A stretch of 8,520 bases of DNA from CAUZFZ01 sp963579025. Lineage in GTDB: Bacteria > Planctomycetota > Planctomycetia > Planctomycetales > Planctomycetaceae. This document shows positions 1 to 4,559 of this stretch, piece after piece. Under the pieces are notes generated by a model. That model did not search any database, had not been told where the DNA came from, and was given only the letters and a program-made list of their open reading frames with translations. How positions within the stretch are numbered: the stretch's first letter is position 1; each line of letters starts with the position of its first letter. The stretch is from assembly GCA_963579025.1 (NCBI GenBank), contig CAUZFZ010000274.1:1-8520 (forward strand), written 5' to 3'. The position numbers and the translations under genes were made by a program.

Positions 1-19
1 GCTTCGATTTCTTTGACAT
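1..19 (-). CDS. Start of a gene running off the left edge (partial, unknown)
   Basis: Only the first six codons are inside the window: ATG at 19-17 followed by TCA AAG AAA TCG AAG, reading MSKKSK. The case for a real start is the ribosome binding site AGGAG on the minus strand (bases 30-26), six bases before the ATG, which is stronger than that of most complete genes here. The lysine-rich N-terminus fits many small basic or nucleic-acid-binding proteins, but nothing allows a family call. It follows the zinc-ribbon gene in the same direction after about 280 bases of repeats, so it probably has its own promoter or depends on read-through across those repeats. Confidence 0.55.
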
Positions 20-25
20 AACGAT

Positions 26-30
26 CTCCT
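26..30 (-). promoter_or_regulatory. Shine-Dalgarno site AGGAG for the left-edge gene
   Basis: The minus strand reads CAGGAGATCGTTATG. AGGAG is spaced six bases from the ATG at 19. This site is the main reason for calling the partial gene, because only six of its codons are visible. Confidence 0.6.
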
Positions 31-101
31 GAAAGGATTCTTTTCGATCCTCCCGGAGTCCACCAGTCATGGGCTGCCGCACAGCGTCCCATTCCCCCTC
101 A

Positions 102-161
102 CCCCAACCCTCTCCCCAACCCTCTCCCCAACCCTCTCCCCAACCCTCTCCCCAACCCTCA
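102..161. repeat. Five-unit 12-bp tandem repeat (CCCCAACCCTCT)n
   Basis: Units of CCCCAACCCTCT start at 102, 114, 126, 138 and 150. The first four are identical and the fifth ends in A instead of T. On the plus strand the array is strongly C-rich with no G; the minus strand is the G-rich AGAGGGTTGGGG. The flank at 93-105 (CCCCCTCACCCC) is a related sequence. A 12-bp period would translate as a four-residue repeat (PQPS), but no real gene is seen here. The array is contiguous with the left arm of the inverted repeat at 156-231, so it looks like a local expansion of that element's edge. Confidence 0.9.
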
Positions 162-231
162 CCCCCACGAATGCGGAGTACGTCGAATCTGCGTAGGAAC
201 GCTGTTTCTGCCGCATTCGCGGGGGAGAGGG
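156..231. repeat. Imperfect inverted repeat with 21-bp arms (REP/MITE-like element)
   Basis: The left arm (156-176) and the right arm (211-231) are reverse complements at 19 of 21 positions. The innermost nine bases (CGAATGCGG at 168-176 against CCGCATTCG at 211-219) match perfectly, and the outer part pairs CCCTCACCCCC with GGGGGAGAGGG. The 34-base centre contains a further small hairpin, GCGT-AGGA-ACGC (191-202). Elements built on CCCTC...GAGGG palindromes are common dispersed repeats in bacterial genomes. No coding potential is evident, and no target duplication is visible because the tandem array occupies the left flank. Confidence 0.75.
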
Positions 232-238
232 GGCCAAA

Positions 239-300
239 AGTGTGCAACTTCAAAACATTGGGCTCGCGCCCCAGGCTATTGCCTATCGCCGCTTCGCGGC
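239..300 (-). repeat. Three-hairpin dispersed repeat, copy 1, with 16-bp flank
   Basis: Bases 260-300, read on the minus strand, fold into three consecutive stem-loops: GCCGC-GAA-GCGGC (300-288), AGGC-AATA-GCCT (284-273) and GGGC-GCGA-GCCC (271-260). Beside them is the 16-mer at 239-254, whose exact reverse complement is at 8339-8354. The second copy at 8358-8398 has the same 41-base length, about 26 identical positions, and paired changes that keep all three stems. The order of 16-mer and hairpins differs: the 16-mer follows the hairpins in copy 1 and precedes them in copy 2. The element abuts the stop codon of the zinc-ribbon gene at 301-303. It could be transcribed as that gene's 3' untranslated region and stabilise or end the message, which is inference. 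Confidence 0.75.
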
Positions 301-816
301 TCAATCGTGCGACTGTTCAGTCGCGTGATCAGTCACCGGTAACGGCTGCTGTTTCTGCTCCATCTCTTTCAATCGAATTTCTTCCTGACGGTATCGCTCG
401 GCCACTTCGAGATTGAAACGCGGGTGGTCCTCGTCCAAGTCGGCCTTGCGATGCCTTGCCCGACAGCGGTAGCAGACGAGTACGTCTCGCATGAAGACAA
501 ACAGCAGCAGGTCGAATGCGGCAAAGACGAGTAGGATTCCGAGTGAGATCAGCGGCTCGAAATAACCCCAGGCGATCGTGCTTAGTGTTGCTCCAATCAG
601 GACCAGCATCAGACCGAGGCCCTGCGGAAAGTCTTTCTGCTTCCACAGATCGCTGCTGCCGCAGGACAGGCAGCGTTGCGGTCGGTCGCCTTCAATGTCG
701 GCTTCCGCGAAGTCTCGATGCCAGTCGCATTCGGAACATCGCACGTTGCGTTGTTCGTCACTGACGTCGACATAGTTCGCGGCGTCGCAGGTTGGGCATT
801 GAAAGACAAGCTGCAT
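301..816 (-). CDS. Zinc-ribbon protein with a two-helix membrane hairpin (hypothetical, 171 aa)
   Basis: No named family is recognised. The start is the ATG at 816, two bases after the stop of the adenylyltransferase gene; the frame stays open further upstream, but that part lies inside the neighbouring gene. Visible features are CPTC at 7-10 with CSEC at 27-30 (a first zinc ribbon), CLSC at 49-52, two adjoining hydrophobic helices at about 66-86 and 89-109 with a short turn around EP (87-88), then CYRC at 115-118. The second cysteine pairs flank the membrane hairpin, so they can meet on the same, probably cytoplasmic, face to form a second zinc site. The tail (about 120-171) is highly charged, probably helical, and ends in palindromic sequence (309-324). 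The 2-base spacing implies translational coupling to the E1-like enzyme and suggests a membrane-anchored partner for it, which is inference. Confidence 0.8.
   Translation of the reverse strand: MQLVFQCPTCDAANYVDVSDEQRNVRCSECDWHRDFAEADIEGDRPQRCLSCGSSDLWKQKDFPQGLGLMLVLIGATLSTIAWGYFEPLISLGILLVFAAFDLLLFVFMRDVLVCYRCRARHRKADLDEDHPRFNLEVAERYRQEEIRLKEMEQKQQPLPVTDHATEQSHD
309..324. repeat. Perfect 7-bp palindrome in the 3' end of the zinc-ribbon gene
   Basis: GCGACTG (309-315) and CAGTCGC (318-324) are exact reverse complements around TT. The hairpin lies inside the last codons of the zinc-ribbon gene (residues A-T-E-Q-S-H) and is separated from the three-hairpin element only by the stop codon region, so the repeat cluster probably extends into the coding sequence. 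Confidence 0.65.
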
Positions 817-818
817 GC

Positions 819-1853
819 TCACAGCCCCACGTATCGCGAGTAAACGGCTCGGGCCACACCGGGGTCGTCCGTGCCCTTGATGATTGCCCGCCCGTCGGCA
901 AACAGCGTGATTTCGTAATCCGGATCGCTCAGTTTCAGCCGTAGCAGGAACGGATTCACCGTCACATCGCCGGATTCGCGAAGACGTTCTGCCGACTCGG
1001 ACAACGTCAGCTTCGCGGGTTCGTGCGGGCGAATCTGTACTGCGTTGCGTCCGCACAGAATTGTCGATTGAGATCCCTGATCTCCAGACAGCCAGACTCG
1101 CTCGCCCCGCTGACACGCGGCGCAGTTGGACCGTTCGCGGAGGTCCGCGACACTCATCTGCCGCAACGTGCCGTCCCAGACGTCGATCATCGTCAGTGCA
1201 AGCGCCACGTCTTCGCGGCGGCCTGCCAGGATCTTGATGGCGGTCATCGCCTGCAGAGATGCAATCACGTTGACCGTCGGTCCCAGGATTCCCGCAGTGT
1301 CACACGTCTCGGTTGTGCCGGCTTCGGGCGGTGAATCGATCAGACAGCGCAGGCACGCCGATTCATTCGGGAAGATCGGCATGGACTGGCCGTGACTGCT
1401 GATGCATCCAGCGTACACCCAGGGCGTGTTACTTTCGAGTGACCAATCATTAATCAGAAACCGGACTTCGAAGTTGTCCGAGCCGTCGAGCATCAGATCG
1501 ACACCGTCGGCAAAGCGGGCAATATTCGAGTAATCGACGTCCGCGACGATTGGTTCGATCGTGACATCGCTGTTGATCTTCTCCAGCTTGCGTGCCGCCG
1601 CGACAGACTTGGGTAGTTGACTGATGACGTCGTCTTCGTCGAACAGCACCTGCCTCTGCAGGTTGCTGTATTCGACAAAGTCCCGGTCGACCAGACGGAT
1701 GAATCCGACGCCAGCCCGAGTGAGCGTTTCTGCGAGGACTGTGCCAAGTGCACCACACCCGCACAGAAAGACGCGGCTGTTCAGTAGCTTGCGCTGGCCG
1801 TCTTCACCCAACTGCGGGAATCGCATCTGTCGGCTGTATCGGTCGAGGTTCAT
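819..1853 (-). CDS. ThiF/MoeB/HesA-family adenylyltransferase (E1-like, 344 aa)
   Basis: Enzymes of this family use ATP to adenylate the C-terminal glycine of a small ubiquitin-like sulfur carrier (ThiS for thiamine thiazole, MoaD for molybdopterin). All core signatures are visible: RYSRQ (5-9); the nucleotide loop GCGALG (32-37); VDRDFVEYSNLQRQ (55-68), with the acidic and Asn/Arg/Gln residues of the adenylation site; the lysine of LPKS (Lys82); SDNFEVR (125-131); and a zinc site made of CLRC (167-170) and CAAC (244-247). Cys184, in ETCDTAGILGP, sits where ThiF has its sulfur-linking cysteine. Residues 265-344 form an extra C-terminal region ending near the motif DGRAIIKGT; I recall similar tails in ThiF-like proteins of about 340 residues. 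The start ATG (1853) overlaps the aminotransferase stop as ATGA. No ThiS, ThiG or MoaD homologue is in the window, so ThiF versus MoeB cannot be decided. Confidence 0.9.
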   Translation of the reverse strand: MNLDRYSRQMRFPQLGEDGQRKLLNSRVFLCGCGALGTVLAETLTRAGVGFIRLVDRDFVEYSNLQRQVLFDEDDVISQLPKSVAAARKLEKINSDVTIEPIVADVDYSNIARFADGVDLMLDGSDNFEVRFLINDWSLESNTPWVYAGCISSHGQSMPIFPNESACLRCLIDSPPEAGTTETCDTAGILGPTVNVIASLQAMTAIKILAGRREDVALALTMIDVWDGTLRQMSVADLRERSNCAACQRGERVWLSGDQGSQSTILCGRNAVQIRPHEPAKLTLSESAERLRESGDVTVNPFLLRLKLSDPDYEITLFADGRAIIKGTDDPGVARAVYSRYVGL

Positions 1854-3028
1854 GACGCGTAGAACCCGTTGGCGGCCGCCACGCTGCTGCCAGCATTGAT
1901 GGCGACTCCCTGAGCGGACAGGCAGTTCTCCAGTGCGGCCAGGAACAGCAACACGTTGCGCGACGTACTGGCTTCACCCATCAGACCGATCCGCCAGGTC
2001 TTGCCTTTCATGGGTCCCAGTCCGGCTCCGATCTCGATACCAAACTCGTTGAGCAGACGCGAACGGACGGCGGCGTCATCGACACCGTCTGGAATCTGCA
2101 CGGCGTTCAACATGGGAAGCTGCTGGCCTTCGGCCACTGCGTATGCGATGCCCAGGGCTGCGAGGCCGGTCTTTAAAGCCTGATGGTTGCGCTGATGTCG
2201 GGCGAATCGAACTTCAAGACCCTCCTCAAGAGCCAGCCGCAGCGCTTCGTGCAGTCCATAGTTCATGTTGATGGGAGCGGTGTGATGATACGCGCGGGAT
2301 GAATCGCTCCAGTAATTGCGGACCATCGACATGTCCAGGTACCAGCTTGCGACTTTCGACTGCCGGCTTTCCATGACTTCAATGGCTCGCGGACTGAACG
2401 TGACGGGGGCGAGTCCCGGCGGGCAGCTCAGGCACTTTTGCGTTCCACTGTAGACGGCGTCCAGACCCCAGTCGTCGACTTTGACGGGGACGCCACCCAG
2501 CGACGTCACGCAATCCACCAGCAACAGTGCTCCCGCGTCGTGGACGATGCTGGCGATCTCGTCCAGCGGTTGCAGGGCTCCCGTCGATGTTTCGGCATGC
2601 ACGATTCCCACGACTTTGGGCGAGTGCTCCCGGATGGCCGCTGCGATCTCGTCCGGAGTGAAGACTTCTCCAAACGCGCGTTCGATTGTTGAGACCTGGG
2701 CACCGGCTCGACCGGCGACATCCTGCATGCGGCCGCCGAACACTCCGTTCACGCAGACCAGCATGCGGTCGCCCGGTTCGATCAGGTTCACGACACAGGC
2801 TTCCATACCAGATGATCCCGTGCCGCTGACCGCAATCGTAAGTTCGTTCGCTGTCTGGAAGACCTGCCGCAGCATGTCCTGCACTTCGTTCATCGTTTTC
2901 AGGAAGTACGGGTCGAGGTGGCCGACGGTCGGCGCCGCGAGCGCGGACAGGACATTCGGATGTGTATCGCTCGGACCGGGACCCATCAGGATTCGGCGGG
3001 GGGGATTGATGCGCTGAGGCGTACTCAT
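1850..3028 (-). CDS. Class V aminotransferase, alanine-glyoxylate / serine-pyruvate type (392 aa)
   Basis: This is a PLP-dependent enzyme, predicted to be cytoplasmic, that transfers an amino group from alanine or serine to glyoxylate or another 2-oxo acid. The N-terminal motif LMGPGPSDTHPNVL (14-27) is typical of the group. SGTGSSGMEA (68-77) binds the cofactor phosphate, Asp172 in LLLVDCVTSLGG contacts the pyridine nitrogen, Lys198 in YSGTQKCLSCPPG is the Schiff-base lysine, and Arg346 in TWRIGLMGE is placed to bind the substrate carboxylate. HTAPINMNYGLHEALRLALEEG (249-270) is also characteristic. The length matches the family (about 380-400). The last 15 residues are alanine/serine-rich and probably dispensable. 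The ATG at 3028 has no good Shine-Dalgarno. The stop overlaps the next gene's start by four bases, so the E1-like enzyme is made from the same message. The fold is shared with cysteine desulfurases, but the sequence is of the glyoxylate-aminotransferase branch. Confidence 0.92.
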   Translation of the reverse strand: MSTPQRINPPRRILMGPGPSDTHPNVLSALAAPTVGHLDPYFLKTMNEVQDMLRQVFQTANELTIAVSGTGSSGMEACVVNLIEPGDRMLVCVNGVFGGRMQDVAGRAGAQVSTIERAFGEVFTPDEIAAAIREHSPKVVGIVHAETSTGALQPLDEIASIVHDAGALLLVDCVTSLGGVPVKVDDWGLDAVYSGTQKCLSCPPGLAPVTFSPRAIEVMESRQSKVASWYLDMSMVRNYWSDSSRAYHHTAPINMNYGLHEALRLALEEGLEVRFARHQRNHQALKTGLAALGIAYAVAEGQQLPMLNAVQIPDGVDDAAVRSRLLNEFGIEIGAGLGPMKGKTWRIGLMGEASTSRNVLLFLAALENCLSAQGVAINAGSSVAAANGFYAS

Positions 3029-3102
3029 GGGATAACCGTTTGCTGGTTCGTGGCGGCCGGCGTTGGCGGGTCGCTGGAATTCAAGGGGTGGTCGAGCGGT
3101 TG

Positions 3103-3129
3103 AACCGCATGAATGCGGTTACTACGAAC
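3103..3129. repeat. Palindromic dispersed-repeat unit overlapping the dehydrogenase stop codon
   Basis: AACCGCAT (3103-3110) and ATGCGGTT (3113-3120) form a perfect inverted repeat around GA and are followed by ACTACGAAC. On the minus strand this is GTTCGTAGTAACCGCATTC and onward, which resembles a TTCGTAGTA-plus-palindrome repeat I recall from planctomycete and Chloroflexi genomes (memory, not searched). The TAG that ends the dehydrogenase (3124-3122) and an immediately following in-frame TAA (3121-3119) come from this repeat. In the message it forms a hairpin about 75 bases before the aminotransferase start, where it could partly terminate transcription or protect a 3' end. Confidence 0.7.
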
Positions 3130-3952
3130 TGTCGTCGCCCTGGCTGCGGGGACGGAAGAAACGCATCGATTGCAATACGACCATTTTGCGTCGTGCCAGG
3201 CGGACGCCTAATGACAGCAGTTTATTCGCGAACCCGGGGATGCAGCACTGTCGACCTTTTTCGAGGGCTTTCAGAGCTTTACGTACGACGTAGTCCGACG
3301 AGTGACCACGGTGCTTTTTCAGCCAGCCGGTTACTCCGGCAACATCAAAGAATTCGGTCTCGGTCGTGCCCGGGCAAAGTGCCAGCACCGTCACTCCGCG
3401 TTCCCGGCATTCGGCCCACAACGCTTCGCTGAAATGAAGCACATAGGCCTTACCTGCAGAATACGTAGGCATGTACGCAACCGGCTGAAAGGCTGCCAGG
3501 GAAGACACGTTAATCACGCCGCCGTGCCCACGTTCGAGCATGCCTGGTATCAGTAGATATGTCAGCTCGGTGAGGGCCGTAATGTTGAGCTGAATCATCT
3601 GCAGCATGCGGTCCGTATCGGTGTCATCGACCGTCCCGACGAATCCAAAACCAGCGTTGTTGACCAGTAGCTCAACGTCGATGCCCCGACTTGAGATGGT
3701 CTCGAACAAGTCGGTTGCCTTACCGGGCTCGGAGAGATCTGCCGGAATGATCTCGCATTGCGTTCCGTGCCGTGTGTCGAGTTCTTCCGCGAGTTCCTTG
3801 AGTCGGTCTTCGCGGCGGGCAACCAGCACCAGATGCATTCCGCGGCCGGCCAGCATGCGCGCGAACGCGGCACCAATGCCTGACGAGGCACCGGTGACCA
3901 GAGCCCAGCGTTCCGCATACGTATCCAGCACCTCGATACACCCTTTGTCCAC
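3122..3952 (-). CDS. Short-chain dehydrogenase/reductase, classical type (up to 276 aa)
   Basis: This is an NAD(P)-dependent oxidoreductase of the classical SDR family, of the type formerly called DltE-like; the substrate is unknown. TGASSGIG (20-27) is the dinucleotide loop. Two arginines at 46-47 (VARRED) favour NADPH. AD (71-72), NNAG (98-101) and Asn123 complete the cofactor side. Ser151, Tyr164 and Lys168 (YSAGK) form the catalytic set with Tyr-13 spacing. The C-terminal tail is basic (RLARRKM, RFFRPRS) and could touch a membrane surface or partner. The start is not settled. The GTG at 3952 gives 276 residues, with GGGG just upstream. A second GTG at residue 8 (3931) has AAAGGG about nine bases ahead and starts closer to the usual position before the Rossmann strand. 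The 174-base leader (3953-4126) holds a possible extended -10 (TGGTACGAT, minus strand, about 4046-4038) with a poor -35. A long-loop stem CTGCCTG/CAGGCAG (4075-4081 with 4116-4122) lies just behind queF. Confidence 0.88.
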   Translation of the reverse strand: MDKGCIEVLDTYAERWALVTGASSGIGAAFARMLAGRGMHLVLVARREDRLKELAEELDTRHGTQCEIIPADLSEPGKATDLFETISSRGIDVELLVNNAGFGFVGTVDDTDTDRMLQMIQLNITALTELTYLLIPGMLERGHGGVINVSSLAAFQPVAYMPTYSAGKAYVLHFSEALWAECRERGVTVLALCPGTTETEFFDVAGVTGWLKKHRGHSSDYVVRKALKALEKGRQCCIPGFANKLLSLGVRLARRKMVVLQSMRFFRPRSQGDDSS

Positions 3953-4126
3953 ACCCCGGGCCGGCGGTGATCGCTGTCAGACGTACGGCCGCGACAACGC
4001 CGAACGCCACAATTGCCCTGGGTGACACGAATCGGGGATCGTACCAGATGCCCTTTGGATGGAAAGCAACGCACCTGCCTGCTTAAAACGGCAAGTCGGT
4101 GCTGCGTCAGGACTTCAGGCAGACGC

Positions 4127-4486
4127 TCAGTCATCCCTCTGATAGCTGGCCGTGACCTTCGTGCGGATGCCGCCGCGCGGTGTGAACTCCGCCACGATCT
4201 GCATCTGGCGCGGCTCGGTCACGTCGACCAGATTGTCCAGAATGTGGTTCGTCACGTTCTCGTAGAAGGCGCCGTGGTTACGAAACTGCTGCAGGTAGTG
4301 CTTCAACGATTTCAGTTCGAAACACTTCGCGTCCGGCACGTAGGTGATCGTCAACGTTCCAAAGTCCGGCTGACCGGTCATCGGGCACATCGACGTAAAT
4401 TCTGGACAGACCGTTTCGACTTCGTAGTCGCGCTGCGGATACGGATTGTCGAAAACTTCCAGAAGATTAAGAGAAATTTCGCTCAT
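4127..4486 (-). CDS. queF: NADPH-dependent 7-cyano-7-deazaguanine (preQ0) reductase, short type
   Basis: QueF reduces the nitrile of preQ0 to the aminomethyl group of preQ1, a late cytoplasmic step of queuosine tRNA-modification synthesis. At 119 residues this is the single-domain (Bacillus-type) form of the T-fold superfamily, slightly shorter than most. CPEFTSMCPMTGQPDFG (27-43) holds the thioimide-forming cysteine (Cys34) and the general acid Asp41 at the conserved spacing of seven. FELKSLKHYLQQFRNHGAFYE (56-76) carries the QueF motif, with Glu57 and His71 as likely substrate contacts. The C-terminus ends in RGGIRTKVTASYQ. The ATG at 4486 has no clear Shine-Dalgarno. No other queuosine genes (queC, queD, queE) are nearby. 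The 73-base leader contains two mutually exclusive hairpins, listed separately. Confidence 0.95.
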   Translation of the reverse strand: MSEISLNLLEVFDNPYPQRDYEVETVCPEFTSMCPMTGQPDFGTLTITYVPDAKCFELKSLKHYLQQFRNHGAFYENVTNHILDNLVDVTEPRQMQIVAEFTPRGGIRTKVTASYQRDD

Positions 4487-4519
4487 CGGCTGGGCTCGGG
4501 AGATGCACGGTCAGGAACC

Positions 4520-4556
4520 AACGGTGCGGAATCTTACCGTTCCCGATGAAGAACGG
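4520..4556 (-). promoter_or_regulatory. Two alternative hairpins in the queF leader
   Basis: On the minus-strand transcript, CCGTTC (4556-4551) can pair with GAACGG (4542-4537). The AACGGT that overlaps it (4541-4536) can instead pair with ACCGTT (4525-4520). Both stems are perfect 6-bp, with loops of eight and ten bases, and they share five bases, so only one can form. They lie between the ATPase stop and the queF start. There is no U-run, so neither is an intrinsic terminator. I could not match the sequence to a known preQ1 aptamer. Chance is possible for stems this short. Confidence 0.35.
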
Positions 4557-4559
4557 AAT

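Noticed and set aside
102..161. CRISPR array
   Set aside because: The units are 12 bp with no spacers between them; it is a simple tandem repeat.
69..416. 115-codon plus-strand frame beginning with a PQPS repeat
   Set aside because: It reads through the tandem array, the inverted repeat and the three-hairpin element and then antisense to the zinc-ribbon gene. The PQPS repeat is a by-product of the 12-bp unit.
817..1116. 100-residue N-terminal extension of the zinc-ribbon protein in the same frame
   Set aside because: It lies inside the E1-like gene in another frame, and its sequence has no domain. The ATG at 816, coupled to the upstream stop, is the natural start.
1850..3028. Cysteine desulfurase feeding sulfur to the adjacent E1-like enzyme
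   Set aside because: The motifs (LMGPGPS, SGTQKCLSCPPG, TWRIGLMGE) are those of the glyoxylate-aminotransferase branch, and no desulfurase active-site cysteine loop is recognised.
4487..4559. preQ1 riboswitch before queF
   Set aside because: I could not find the conserved aptamer core or an associated terminator or anti-Shine-Dalgarno helix; only the alternative hairpins are reported.
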